Below, piece after piece: positions 1 through 11,180 of a stretch of DNA of 64,000 bases. The stretch is from the NCBI GenBank assembly GCA_039654915.1, contig CM077600.1, forward strand, positions 44,004,492 to 44,068,491, written 5' to 3'. Made by a program: the position numbers and the translations under genes. How positions within the stretch are numbered: the stretch's first letter is position 1; every line of letters begins with the position of its first letter. Origin of the DNA: Aquilaria yunnanensis (lineage: Eukaryota > Streptophyta > Magnoliopsida > Malvales > Thymelaeaceae). Below the pieces are notes generated by a model. It saw only the letters and a program-made list of their open reading frames with translations. It did no database searches and was not told the DNA's origin.

Positions 1-69
1 GATTGCAAGTGTAGATGGTTTCAATTTTCACCTGACACATTTATCTGCGTTCTTTGGGGCTACTTCAAT

Positions 70-1349
70 ATGGGAGGCTGTGGTTTTTTATGGAGTTTGA
101 CAAAGAAGTATATGACTGCTGGGCTTGTTGCACTTACTGTTTCAGATCAGTTTGCCAGTCTGGTTCCAGTCTGTGGTTCTTATATGTCTCCTACTTTCAA
201 TCCTGGAAGCAGCGGATTATTGGGTCATTTGCTAGTAAAGTTTTTTGCTGGTACAGTTTGTCTTTTTAGTGTGATATTCATTAACTAATGATTGTTACCA
301 ACTTGGGTTCAGATAACTGGGTTCTGGTGGAGAAGTGGTGCCTCAAACACTACAAATTTTCCCATGGCAATGTGATAGTTTTTCGGTACATTTTCAGCTT
401 TTTTCTTTACATTCAACACTCTGATATGCTTTCTACATATTGGGTATCTGACAGCATGAGTTTCAGATGCCAACATAGTTTGCTACAATGTACTTAGCCC
501 TTCATGATCCATGTTTCATGTTAGACCTTGGGATTTCAATAATTAGAAGAATGAGTAGTAAGGGGTATTATGGATTGTGTGATGCAAGTTTAGCTTAATT
601 TATTGAGATTCATTGCCTGAATGCTTTGAATTACTAGCCGTGGCTTCTTTATAACTGTAACTGAATGCTGACTGCCTTTTACCTGTTGGCTGTAGCTCAC
701 CAAATAATCACAAGGAGAAAAACATAAAGAGAGTTATCTGCTTGCCGGGTGATTAGGTAGGAACTCCTTAAAGTTCTTGAAGGACATTGCTGTGTTAAGG
801 GTGACAATCCAGCTTCTAGCATGGATTCAAGGTCCTTTGGCCTGGTAAGTTAGCATCATTTTTTCAGCTTACTGCTGACTACTGATGAATATTGAAGGAT
901 GAACCCAGGATTTGTTTGCAGTGTTATGTATTTGAACTTACTAATGCCATACAAACAAATATCATAATGTTGTCATGGGCAAGTAAGTACTTTTTTCCCC
1001 CCTTCCTCTCCAATGGTGAAATAGGCTTCCTACATAATGAATAGTAATGGTGTTGTATGTACTTGCTACCCTAAACTGCCTTTTCTTAGTTCTTACTGCA
1101 TGTAAGGGATTCCTCTAATAACTTGTTAGATACAATGGAACTGAATATGTGAATGAGGTTATTCACAAACTTATGGTTTGTAGTCTACAATAGTGATTAT
1201 TTGCATTAATAGTAGACTGAACCAGATGAGTTTCACAGATTCTTTTAGATTTGGCTGATGGAAGGGCTACACACATTTTATGCCCTCCGCATAGAATACG
1301 GGAGGTTTCAAGAATAGTCCCTGAAGGCAGATTTTCTTCCTCAAACTAA
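70..1349 (+). pseudogene. IMP2-like mitochondrial inner membrane protease subunit 2 pseudogene
   Basis: Four exons read as a relative of plant IMP2, the S26-family peptidase that trims signals of inner-membrane proteins. Exon 1 (70-223) has the N-terminal membrane segment and ends near YMSPTFNP. Exon 2 (313-385) encodes NWVLVEKWCLKHYKFSHGN. Exon 3 (696-844) holds the region of the catalytic lysine (NIKRVICLPGD) and GDNPASSMDSRSFG. Exon 4 (1239-1349) holds GRATHILCPP and a stop. GT and AG borders fit, and the phases join through exons 1, 2 and 3. It is broken: the family's catalytic serine before M-S-P-T is Tyr (GSYMSPT), the Trp after LPGD is a TAG stop, exon 3 changes frame before LKVLEGHC, and two conserved Trp are Cys. 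The family call is firm because four exons align in order. That it is dead is inferred from these lesions. Confidence 0.85.
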
Positions 1350-1892
1350 GCTCCGCTGCAGGTTTAATGGCAAGATATGCTTTGATCTTCATTTTTTTCC
1401 TATTGTGAGGTAAAAAATTCCCTGCCATAGTTCAAAGAACAAGTGCTCTAGTGGCAATTGCTACTGCAAGCGCTCCACCTGTTTTCAATCCTTTTAACAA
1501 GTTATGGTTTAGATTCTTTTTATTTTATTTTTTAATTTAACCATGATTTTCAGCCAACTCTTGAACCAGTTAAATCTTACATAAGACTGCATAGATAGAA
1601 CTAGAGCTGTGGTGGAGGGCATATTTTTTGTTCATTTAGGTCCATTCTGCATGATGCTTTTCCATGTTTTTGCCCATGTAGGCAATAGTCGTCTCCTTAG
1701 GTGGGCACTATCTGACAGGAGCCTAAGCGCTTATTTGATTGAAAGAAATTTGGGACTTGTGCGGAAAATTTGTTATTTTTCTGCTCATTATCTCGAGGTA
1801 CTTGTTGCAAGTGAAAATTTTGAAGCGAAAGATTTGAATTGCTGCGTTTGAGTGGCTTTATAATTACTGGAAAAGTAGCTAACCCCAAAAAT
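1350..1892. other. No gene seen (3' flank of IMP2 pseudogene)
   Basis: AT-rich sequence after the pseudogene stop. An 80-codon open frame at 1609-1851 has no recognisable motif and no splice context. Nothing else can be supported here. Confidence 0.5.
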
Positions 1893-2069
1893 TGTATTGA
1901 AGATAAATGTCAAGATATATCTTCCAAGAGATAGCTCATTATCTTGTATATATTATCCTACTTGTAGTTATCTCTAGTGTTTATCATGTATTACAAAACC
2001 TGTATATAAACCAATGAGAAAGTGCTTCGACCGTGTGCAACAACAAAACTCTGTTTTCAACTTCTTTCA
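1893..2069 (+). repeat. 5' LTR of the Copia element
   Basis: Starts TGTATTGAAG and ends CTTCTTTCA, directly before the primer-binding site. It repeats at 6260-6271 plus 7289-7436. A TATA-like stretch (CTGTATATAAACC) lies about 70 bp before its end and is a plausible promoter. Confidence 0.9.
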
Positions 2070-2084
2070 TGGTATCAGAGCCTC
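2070..2084 (+). other. Primer-binding site, initiator tRNA-Met type
   Basis: TGGTATCAGAGCCTC immediately follows the LTR end. This is the usual plant Copia primer site, complementary to the 3' end of initiator tRNA-Met. Confidence 0.9.
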
Positions 2085-2101
2085 TGCGACATACGTCAAC
2101 C

Positions 2102-4624
2102 ATGTCGTCTCTCAATCTCTCAACGACTTCTTCCCCTTCCCTCTCTTCTTTCTCTGGACCACCATTGTTGCCCACTCCACCATTGAACCTTGGACATCTT
2201 ATCAACATCCGGCTTAACAGAGATAACTATCTACTCTGGAAAGCTCAGTTTCTTCCCTATCTTAGAGGCCAACGCCTCCTTAGCTACGTTGATGGTACCA
2301 CTGAGTGCCCGCCAAAAATGATTGCCAGTGAGGCATCTTCTCAGGAAGCGAACACAGATTCACTCGAAGTAGCTGAAGCAAGCCAGATTCCAAATCCGGC
2401 TTATCAAATCTGGTTTCAGCAGGACCAGATGGTTCTGAGCGCGATCCTTTCGTCCTTATCAGAAGAGATCCTAGCTCATGTCATCAACATAACAACTTCA
2501 CGAGAGGTCTGGGTGACTATTGAAAGAATGTTCGCATCTCACTCTCATGCTAGAATTATGCAAATTCGACTTCAGCTATCTACCCTGCAAAAGAAAGACC
2601 TCTCCATCACCGAATACTTCAATCGAGTGAAAGGGCTAGCTGACACTCTCTCTGCAGTTGGACAACCACTCCAAGACTTTGAAATTGTCTCCTATCTTCT
2701 GGCAGGTTTAAACTCTGAGTATGATCCTCTGGTGACATCCGTTACAACAAGAATTGACCCTATGCCTCTAAACGATCTCTGTGGTCATCTTTTGAGCTAC
2801 GAACTTCGATTGGAACAACATAATGCTGTGGCACAGACTTCCTCGTCAGCAAATGTTGCTAATACTGTGGTCCAGACTTCCTCGTCAGCAAATGTTGCAA
2901 CTCGCAACAATAATTCAAACAGAGGCGGCAGAGGTCCAAACACCAGAGGAAGAGGACGCGGGCGTGGAAGAACCAGCTCGCCTAACTACAAAGGGAACAA
3001 CTCTACAAACAACAACAATGGGGCTCGAGTTGTGTGCCAGGTCTGTCAAAAACCAGGCCATGCTGCTGCTATTTGTTTTCATCGATTTGATCATTCCTTC
3101 CAAGGAGACTTTAATCGTGTTGCTGCAGTAGCATCAACTCCTTCCTATCAGTTAGATCCAAACTGGTATACAGATAGTGGAGCAAATGTTCACATCACCA
3201 ACGACCTCAACAATCTTACCATCAGTGAAAAATATGGTGGTGCCGATCAGGTGCAAGTAGGTAATAGAGTAGGTTTGTCTTTTAAACATATTGGTCAATC
3301 TCACATCAAAACCCCTCAATCCTCCTTATCCTTGACTAATGTTCTTCATGTTCCTCAAATTAGCAAAAACTTAATCTCTGTTAGCAAGCTTACCCATGAT
3401 AATGACGTTTTCATAGAATTTCACCCTAATTGTTTTCTTGTTAAGGATCGATCTACGAAGAAAAGTATCCTGCAAGGGGAATGTAGGAACGGACTCTACC
3501 TTCTCCCTCCAGCCGACACTACCTCTTCTTCTTGTCAGGCTTTAGTTGGTGAACGTGTAGACATTGACCAGTGGCACAAACGTCTTGGCCATCCTTCCTC
3601 ATCAGTTGTTGCAAGAATCATTCATCAAAATAACCTTCCTTGTCGAAAGGGTAACACTCCATTCGTGTGTAATGCCTGCCAACAAGGCAAGAGCCATCAG
3701 CTACCATTTCATAATTCTAGCTATGTTTCTAAGACTCCCTTAGACCTTGTCTTTTCTAATGTTTGGGGACCTGCTCCCCTTTCAGTTAATGGCTTTCGGT
3801 ATTATGTCAGTTTCATTGACAACTTCAGTAAGTTTGTGTGGATTTATCCTATATCTCTTAAATTTGAAGTTTACAATGTCTTTCTTCAATGGCAAGCACA
3901 CGTAGAACGATTACTTGAAAGAAAAGTTAAAAGGGTTCAGACAGATTGGGGTGGTGAGTATCACAAACTAAACACTTTCCTTTCCTCCATTGGTATTGAA
4001 CATCGTGTCTCTTGCCCTCACACTCACCAACAAAATGGTTATGCAGAACGAAAACACAGACATTTAGTGGAAATGGGCATGACTCTTCTTGCTCAAGCAT
4101 CTATGCCATTAAAATTCTGGGATGAAGCCTTTCGATCTGCTTGTTACTTGATCAATAGATTACCTAGCCCAGTCATACAGAATATGTGTCCCATACAACG
4201 TCTTTTTCACATCAAACCTGACTATTCCTTTATAAAAGTATTTGGATGTGCTTGCTGGCCATACCTTCGTCCCTATAACTCAATTAAACTTGAGTTTCGA
4301 TCTAAGCAATGTGCCTTCATTGGTTATAGTGGTAAACATAAGGGATACAAATGCCTACATGTGCCTACTGGTCGTGTCTACATTTCACGTAACGTAGTTT
4401 TTGATGAGAATATGTTTCCGTTCTCACAAGTTTCTCATACAGGACCAAAACCAGACGTGATCAGTCCAGCCCCTATCTCTCTCCCTCTTGCTGTACAGAC
4501 AACACCATCTCAGACAGCACCAGCCATCCCTGAAACATTGAACCCATCTGAGTCAATACTTACCACCAATAGTGTTTCAATGGATTCTGCTCCAGAATCG
4601 CTGCACCGGTTGTTCATCCCATGA
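2102..4624 (+). pseudogene. Copia Gag-protease-integrase, part 1 of a frameshifted polyprotein
   Basis: ATG at 2102 opens a frame of about 840 codons. In order it shows a UBN2-type Gag (RDNYLLWKAQF), a Gly/Arg-rich stretch, a CCHC zinc knuckle (CQVCQKPGHAAAIC), the protease site (WYTDSGAN), the pre-integrase zinc region (WHKRLGHP, CNACQQGKSH) and the integrase core. The integrase triad is incomplete. The residue before VWGP, normally the first Asp, is Asn (AAT at 3758-3760). The second Asp (TDWGGEY, 3944) and the Glu (GYAERKHRH, 4046) are present. The frame ends at TGA 4622-4624, although the next frame continues the protein, so a one-base indel lies near 4600-4612. Integrase function is inferred lost. 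Confidence 0.92.
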
Positions 4625-6024
4625 AAACACGGCTTCAAAACAACATCAGAAAACCCAAACGTTTTATTGACGGAACTATTGCATATCTGTCCACATTTGC
4701 TGCAGGTGAAAACGCTGAGCCTGATTCCTATGAAACAGCTGCTAAGTATCAACCATGGAGGCATGCAATGAACATTGAGTATGAAGCTCTCTTGAAGAAT
4801 CATACATGGACACTTGTTCCACCAAGGAAAGACATAAATTTGATTGATTGCAAGTGGGTGTTCAAGTTAAAAAAAGGGGCCGATGGCACCATTGAAAGAC
4901 ATAAAGCGAGACTCATTGCGAAGGGTTTTAAACAACAGTATGGTATGGACTACCATGATACCTACAGCCCGGTAGTAAAACCTGCCACAATTCGCATCAT
5001 TATCTCATTAGCAGTTTCGAAAGGATGGGATATACGACAAATCGACGTGCAAAATGCATTCTTGCACGGGCATTTACATGAAGCAGTATACATGAAGCAG
5101 CCCCCAGGCTACACTAATCCAAAGTATCCAAATTATGTTTGTAAACTAAACAAGGCCTTATATGGCCTGAAACAGGCGCCCTGGGCATGGTATTCTCGCC
5201 TAAGCTCGAAGCTGTTGGAACTTGGTTTTGTTCCCTCGAAAGCAGATACATCCTTTTTTATACTCAAGAATGATGGTGTTACAATATATTTCTTGATCTA
5301 CGTTGATGATATTCTCATTACAGGATCTTCTACAGTTGCTGTAAATGGCCTGCTCCATTCACTGCGAGAAGATTTTGCAATAAAAGACTTGGGAACGCTA
5401 AGCTACTTTCTTGGCATCGAAGTCATTCATGATCCACATGGTGTGATCCTCTCCCAACAGAAGTACATTCTTGAGTTACTAGCTCGAACCAACATGCTTG
5501 AGGCGAAACCAGTCTCCACTCCCATGTCCACTGGCGAGAAGCTATCCAAAACTGCAGGAAATCCTCTCAGCGATGCTACCAAGTACAGGAGTACTATCGG
5601 AGCACTCCAATATGTTACACTCACACGGCCGGACATTTCTTATGCCGTAAAAAAAGTCTTCCAGTACATGCATTCTCCTACTGAGTTACATTGGTCTGCT
5701 GTTAAACGCATCCTTCGATACTTAAAGAGCACAGTCTCGCTTGGTATACGGATTTGGAGGTCAAAATCCAATCTTCTTAGCGCATTCTCAAATGCAGACT
5801 GGGCTGGCTGTGCAGATGACTGGAGATCAACAAGTGGCTATGCCATTTTCTTGGGAGAAAATTTGATATCTTGGAGTTCTCGAAAGCAGCCCACTGTTTC
5901 TCGTTCAAGCACGGAAGCTGAATACAGATCATTAGCAAACTCTACAGCTGAACTGATATGGATTCAAATCACTTCTATCCGAGCCTGGAGTTTACTTACA
6001 TCGATCACCTGTTCTCTGGTGTGA
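4621..6024 (+). pseudogene. Copia reverse transcriptase-RNase H, part 2
   Basis: This continues the polyprotein in another frame; the ATG at 4621 is a chance overlap with the preceding stop. The RT contains [19 protein letters not shown], the catalytic YVDD (5299-5310) and [14 protein letters not shown]. The RNase H region contains [20 protein letters not shown] and [11 protein letters not shown]. The residue expected to be the first RNase H aspartate (in D-A-D-W-A-G) is Asn (AAT at 5791-5793). A second frameshift, one extra A near 5965-5968, moves the C-terminus out of frame, so this frame ends at TGA 6022-6024. Confidence 0.92.
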
Positions 6025-6271
6025 CAATATAGGTGCCATCTACTTGACTGCCAATCCAATGTTCCACGCCAGGACCAAGCACATAGAGATAGACTTTCAC
6101 TTTGTACGTGAAAAGGTGGCACAAGGAAATTTGGAAGTGCGTTTCATATCAACCAAAGATCAGCTTGCTGACATCCTCACCAAGCCGTTACCTGTCCAAA
6201 ACTTTCAAAAATTTCGTTCCAATCTCAATATAGCCCACAGACCCTTGAGATTGCGGGGGCGTATTGAAGAT
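5968..6271 (+). pseudogene. Copia polyprotein C-terminus, part 3
   Basis: After the second frameshift the RNase H tail resumes ([39 protein letters not shown]). It ends in the usual basic tail just before the polypurine tract. The frame then runs into the 3' LTR, where it would stop at TAG 7316-7318 if the solo LTR at 6272-7283 were absent. Confidence 0.85.
6251..6259 (+). other. Polypurine tract of the Copia element
   Basis: TTGCGGGGG lies directly before the 3' LTR start. Its position is as expected for plus-strand priming. Confidence 0.7.
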
Positions 6272-7436
6272 TGTGGCAACGTCGGGTTTTCGGGAGTCGC
6301 CACCAATCTGTTTACCTAGGTCGATTGGACATCTTAAAATTGGTCTGCGAGAGTTCGGGGGTTCGGGAGTACGGTTACGTTAAAACAACTTTGTTAAAAC
6401 GCCGGCCGAGGGAGGCGGACGGCAGCTGGGCGACGGCGGACTAACGGCGGGCAGGCGACTGCGGCAGCGTGCCGAAAAGGGGACGACGGCAGGGGAGACG
6501 TGGGGGCGATGGCGGACGGGCAGCGTGCAGGAAAGAGAGAGAGAAATGAAACGGAAGAAAAGAAAAAACAAACGAAGAAGATGGTCAAAACGTAAGGAAA
6601 AAAAATTTGGGACTTTCTGGGAAGAGGGAGGAGAGGCTAGGGACTAAGGCTGTAGTTTTTTCCCTTTTTTTAATACGGAGCTCTAAGCTTTCTTTCTATT
6701 TTTTTTTCTCTCTTTTTTTCTGTGTTAACACATAGATTTGGACCCCTATTTATAGGGGAAGGGGTGCTGGACTGTTCATAATTAAAAATTAATTAAATTC
6801 AAACTTATCTTTTAATTTGTTAAAATAACAATTTCAGTCCTTTACGTCTCTCAGACTCTGGATAAGTTCCTGAAGCTTTTGATTTTGACAATTTTGTCGT
6901 TTTCTGTTAATTAGGGCCAGAACGGTTACACTGGCCCCAAATTGATGTGACAAACTACCAAATGCTCCTGGAACTTTCAGATTTTGTCAATTTTTCCTAA
7001 AACTTCTCAATTTTGTCATTTTTACCTCAAACTTTTTAATTTTGTCATTTTTATGGATTTTTCTTTTTTTCTTTCAAACATACACATATACACACATATA
7101 TCATTTTAAATCAAATCTTCACAAAACAAAACAAAAAAATGTATTTTAAACTAATTAACTTAATTAAAATTTTTCAGTAATAATAATAATAATAAAATAT
7201 ATTATTATTTATTATTATTATTTTTTAATTAATTTTTTTTAGTTTAATTTTGTTTAATGGTCGGACGAAATTGGGTGTCAACAAAGATAAATGTCAAGAT
7301 ATATCTTCCAAGAGATAGCTCATTATCTTGTATATATTATCTCTAGTGTTTATCATGTATTACAAAACCTGTATATAAACCAATGAGAAAGTGCTTCGAC
7401 CGTGTGCAACAACAAAACTCTGTTTTCAACTTCTTT
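6260..7436 (+). repeat. 3' LTR of the Copia element, split
   Basis: The LTR start (GTATTGAAGAT) is at 6261-6271 and the rest, AAATGTC onward, at 7289-7436. Between them sit a 1,012-bp solo LTR and the duplicated AAGAT. The first base of the expected TG is C here. It lacks the 15-bp block of the 5' LTR. Confidence 0.88.
6272..7283 (+). mobile_element. Solo LTR of a Ty3/Tat-type element, inserted in the Copia 3' LTR
   Basis: Begins TGTGGCAACGTCGGG and ends GGGTGTCAACA. A perfect 5-bp target duplication AAGAT lies at 6267-6271 and 7284-7288. Both ends match the 3.3-kb LTR at 55201-58523, but this version lacks that copy's ~2.2-kb middle. It contains a GC-rich block (6395-6530) and a T-rich promoter-like zone with TATTTATAGGGG near 6750. 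It must be younger than the Copia element it splits. Confidence 0.93.
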
Positions 7437-7438
7437 GA

Positions 7439-7690
7439 AATTGAAGGCCAAAATGTTGCATGCCAAGAAAAAGAAGCCATTTTATTATAAAAATCTATGA
7501 AGAAGCAATTAAATAACAGTGTAACAATCGTATCAGTATTATTAAAGAAATTTCTATTGTGAGACAGGGAAAATGAAATTAGAAAATTTCCTAAACGTTA
7601 AAGGCTGCTCCCAAGATGCAGCTAAAGGAATTGCCTGGCTCTGCGCCAAGCTTATTTGCTTGTGTGATTTCCATATAGGAAACGACATTT
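7439..7690. other. No gene recognised
   Basis: Unique flank between the Copia element and a minus-strand solo LTR. A 64-codon open frame at 7573-7767 runs into that LTR and has no recognisable motif. Confidence 0.4.
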
Positions 7691-7989
7691 TGTTAAGATT
7701 ATTTGATCAACAGGATGCTCAAGAGATCAAACTTGCAAAACAAACCAAAGAACAACCACTTTATTGATCGAGAGAACTTGTCTTTAAATAGCCTAATACA
7801 TAAGAATCCTATATGGAATAAAATAAGTATGTAATCCTAATACAAGAAGTAGTCCTAGACCTATTCTTCTAGGCTTAGTGCATGTATGTACGTGAACTAA
7901 ACATACTTATATTAGAACTTAAGAACTAGAGTCCTATATGAAGTATTACTCTTCACATTTTTCTTCATTAATAGTAGGAAAGCACAACA
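7691..7989 (-). mobile_element. Solo LTR of a second Copia family
   Basis: 299 bp, reverse complement of the LTR at 31854-32153; the sense strand starts TGTTGTGCTTTGC and ends CTTAACA. Flanks on the sense strand are AAATC and AAATG, an imperfect target duplication. The same insertion site lies beside the LTR at 31854, so the insertion predates the inverted duplication of this block. Confidence 0.85.
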
Positions 7990-8570
7990 GATTTCAAGAA
8001 ATAAATTGACAAAGCCTGCAGCTACAAACAATATTATTATCTACTACTTTAGCCGTTTGGTGCTCTGCTCTGTCCTTATGGGATATAAATAGATTGGTAG
8101 ATATAAGTAGATTGGTATTTGTTTCGGATTTAGCCGTCCGATGCTTGTACCCTGTTGATTTATGGCTGAAATTCATTTTGTTCCCCTGATCTTTGTTGAA
8201 TCAGACACTTCATACTTTGAACTTAGGACTCATTCCTCAAACCATGAAAATTACTAGAATAGTTCACCCCTAACCGGAACACTTTTGCCTATTTGTTGGT
8301 TGAAAGGTGTCTCATTTTCACACATACACTACACTACATCTATTAAGACTAAAGCATATTTATAATTCATCATTAATTAGTACTATTATCTATCCTCTTG
8401 GCTCTAACTCGAACATAAGTTCCTTGAACTTGCAATCCTGAAGGAGATAAATTATACAAGGTTTGCTGATCAAAGAGACAATTCTGTCTGGTTCAAAGCA
8501 GTGCATGATATGGGCTATGGTATTTCTTTATTTTTTATTTGGTAGAAATTTATTTGGTTTAATCAATTTC

Positions 8571-8920
8571 GTAATTTACAATACCCTATGAACTTAGGAT
8601 ATTATAATAGTTACACTCCTTATGTTTAAAAATCTACACTTTCTTCTTATATTTTTTTTTCTTTTAAAATCCTAATTTAAACTATCAAGTATATGTAATA
8701 GTAATTTTGATTTGTCCAGTCTTTTCTTTACTTTTAATAGATATTTTAAATTATCAATTTTCCCTCTCTAAAATATTAAATAATATTTTTAAATGATAAT
8801 TAGCTGTAAATGACCAACCAAAACTTCAAATCATTAGAATATAGTTACTTGAAAGTCTACATTAAGATTTTAGAATTAGAAGTTGCATGATACATTGTAA
8901 CGGTAAAATATCCTAATTAA
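8571..8920. repeat. MITE family M1, copy 1
   Basis: About 350 bp with inverted ends (TTACAATACCCTATGAACTT against TAACGGTAAAATATCCTAA). Its core 'AATTTAAACTATC...TAGTTACTTGAAAG' recurs in at least six other places in the window. Confidence 0.6.
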
Positions 8921-9154
8921 TTTTATCTAGCTTTTAGTAAACGGTGCATGCATGGCTCAACTTTTTTTTTTCTCCATAAAAGAAAAAGATCAGAATTCAA
9001 GTGAAACAAAATGAAAATATTCAGTGATGAAGTTTTTCATTTTTCAAAAAGTGAAATTCTTACAGGTAAAGAAAGAAGAAAATAGAGAAAGAAACAAGAA
9101 ACAAGAAACAAGAAATGCAATGGTAATGGAATGGAGCCAAATTGTGGTGGAATT

Positions 9155-9697
9155 TGTTGGAAAAAATTTCCTAATCACCCATCACGTGCAGCGGAGTAAC
9201 AAACATGATCAAATGAACACACACAAATTTAACACGGTTCAGTTCTTAACAACTCTACATCCACGGATGAGAGGAATCTATTTAAACAAAATATAGAGAT
9301 TACAGTAGAGGTATGCCTTTAGTGTTCACGCAGGCATAAGGATTCTCTACACATCACTGATAACTTTAATATTTTGCTCTCACACAATTATAAGATATAT
9401 AAGATCTGAGAAATTGTAAAATGCTTCTTGTCCTAACTCTCTCCGGCCTCCAGACCTCTTCACCTTCTTGAAACCTTCACATCTTGTGTCTTTACCACAT
9501 TGACTTTTCTTTCAAACTAAAACCCTAATACAACACGTTTTTTTATAGGTCACACACAAAACTAAACCATATTAAAATAGGAAAACTAAATCCAAAAAAA
9601 ATAGAAAAATTAAAACCAAATCCAAAAGATAAACATAAACCCAATTCTAAACAAACTAAAATTCTTAAGTTTATTGGATCTGAGGTGTAACCTAGCG
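9155..9697 (-). mobile_element. Copia-type LTR remnant within block A
   Basis: Mirror copy of 30125-30676. The sense strand ends ...TTTTTTCCAACA and contains CCTATAAAAAAAC, a TATA-like signal. The block-B copy at 22600-22710 lacks it, so it is an insertion. No matching target duplication was seen. Confidence 0.6.
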
Positions 9698-9963
9698 GAG
9701 ATGTTAAAACAAGCATTCGCGTTCGCATTCACATCACTTCGCTTCCCGTCACCATTCTCTCCTGATCTGATTACAAATCCTCCAATTCTCTCAACCTCCC
9801 TCCCTCCCTCCCTCTCTCTCTACAACAATTCGACAGTACAGTTACTTTAGGCACTGCCGGGCGCAGCGGAATTTCTTGGTTCTGCTGCCGATAAGTAGGT
9901 CGTCTACTGCTGGGGTTCGCTTGCTCGATCGTTGAGGAAGGAATAAAGAATTGATCAGAAGAA

Positions 9964-10058
9964 ATGGGGAGACTGTTCTTGATCAATCTGGAAGGGAACG
10001 TGTACAGTTGCAAGCATTGCTGTACCCATCTTGCCACCGCTGACGACGTTATTTGGAG
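9964..10058 (+). pseudogene. YIPPEE-like exon 1 fragment (copy A)
   Basis: ATG at 9964 encodes [19 protein letters not shown], the family's N-terminus with the first zinc-binding CxxC pair. It is 95 nt, one short of the 96-nt exon in copies C and D, because of a deletion next to the splice donor (TTGGAG|GTATG). Intron 1 continues to about 10396 and then the gene stops. Exons 2-5 are absent on this strand. The ~200 bp before the ATG match the promoters of the other copies. A transcript could start here but cannot make the whole zinc fold. Confidence 0.85.
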
Positions 10059-10396
10059 GTATGTTCGCACTTAATTAATTAAGCTTTCTTGATCGATCTT
10101 AGTCCTAATTTATCTTTCTCAATCTACCTCCCCTTGCTAATATTGCATTTGAATATTTTTAGTTATTAATTCTTTACGCTTGCTCAGGCAATAATCTTTG
10201 TGTATATTCTTTTGTATGAATTAATGGATCAGTTCGTGGCAATTGGTTAGAATTAATACGATTGTACTTTGGTTCTGGGGATATTGGAGGAGAAAGATTT
10301 TGTAGCTTGTCGTACGTACGACGTTGTCTGTGAGTTGGTTTGATTTACATATATAGCAGGAATGTTGGTGGCGGAGTTATCTTATGTTTGAGTTTT

Positions 10397-11180
10397 GGTA
10401 CAAATTGTGGGGTGTTGTAATTGAATTTAAGGGGCCTAAATGGAAACTGCTGGTATATGGTTAGGAGCCACTTTTAACCACTTTTGCTTGAAATTACACT
10501 ACTGGTATATATTTAGGGGCCAATTTATGAATCATATTACCCAGAAAATTAACTACCCAATTAGTGGTTGATCTTTGGGGGCCATAAAATGAACCGATTT
10601 TCCATGGTACACTTTCTGGGCCCTTGTGGTTAAATTTGAGGGGCCCAGAAAATGAACCGCTAAATTTTGTGATGAACTTTTTGGCAGCCATAAGACGAAC
10701 CGCGTGTTTTTGTGGTGCAAATTGTCAGGTGTTGTGGTTGAATTTGAAGGGTCTGACTTGAAACCGCTGGTACAAGGTTAAGGGCCACTTTTTGAACCAC
10801 TTTTGTCTGAAATTACACTGTTGGTATGTGTTTATAGGCTAATTTATGAACCACATCATCCAGAAAATTAACCGCTCAATTAATGGTTGATTTTTGGGGG
10901 CCATAAAATGAACCGATTTTCCATGGTACACTTTTTAGGCTCTTGTGCTTAAATTTGATGGGCCACTTTATGTACCATGGACCCTAGAAAATTTGTGGTG
11001 AACCTTTTGCAGACCATAAGATGAACCGCTTGTTTTTTTGGTACAAATTTTGGGATATTCTGGTTCAATTTGAGGGGTCTAACTGAAAGCCGCTGGTACA
11101 TGGTTGGGGGCCACTTCTTGAACCACTATACCCAGAATTTATACTGCTGATTTGTATTTTGGGTCCACTTTGTTAACCAC
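10397..11180 (+). repeat. ~315-bp tandem monomers
   Basis: The landmark GGTACAAATTGTGGGGTGTT and its variants recur at about 10399, 10713 and 11040 (spacing about 314-327 bp). Each monomer itself contains repeats of 'GGGGCC...TGAACC' type. The same monomers occur in reverse at 50050-53170. Confidence 0.8.

Larger units (their letters stand above)
1893..7438 (+). mobile_element. Ty1/Copia LTR retrotransposon, recent but disabled
   Basis: The order is 5' LTR, primer-binding site, Gag-PR-INT-RT-RNase H, polypurine tract, 3' LTR. PR and INT precede RT, which defines Copia. The two LTRs are short (about 177 and 160 bp) and look identical by eye except for a 15-bp block (CTACTTGTAGTTATC) present only in the 5' LTR, next to a TTATC repeat. 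That suggests a recent insertion. The polyprotein has two frameshifts and lost acidic residues. The 3' LTR is split by a solo LTR (6272-7283). No clean 5-bp target duplication was found: AAAAT lies before the 5' LTR and GAAAT follows the 3' LTR core. Confidence 0.93.
7990..10396. repeat. Inverted duplicate block A (partner of 29440-31853)
   Basis: This block is the reverse complement of the segment ending at 31853. It carries, in mirrored order, the LTR flank, a MITE copy, an LTR remnant, the YIPPEE-like 5' flank, exon 1 and part of intron 1. It breaks at about 10396, inside intron 1, where the monomer repeat family begins. The similarity is long and continuous by eye. Confidence 0.85.

Noticed and set aside
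1893..7441. 5-bp target duplication of the Copia element
   Set aside because: AAAAT and GAAAT differ and would require the LTR to end before its CA. Left unresolved.
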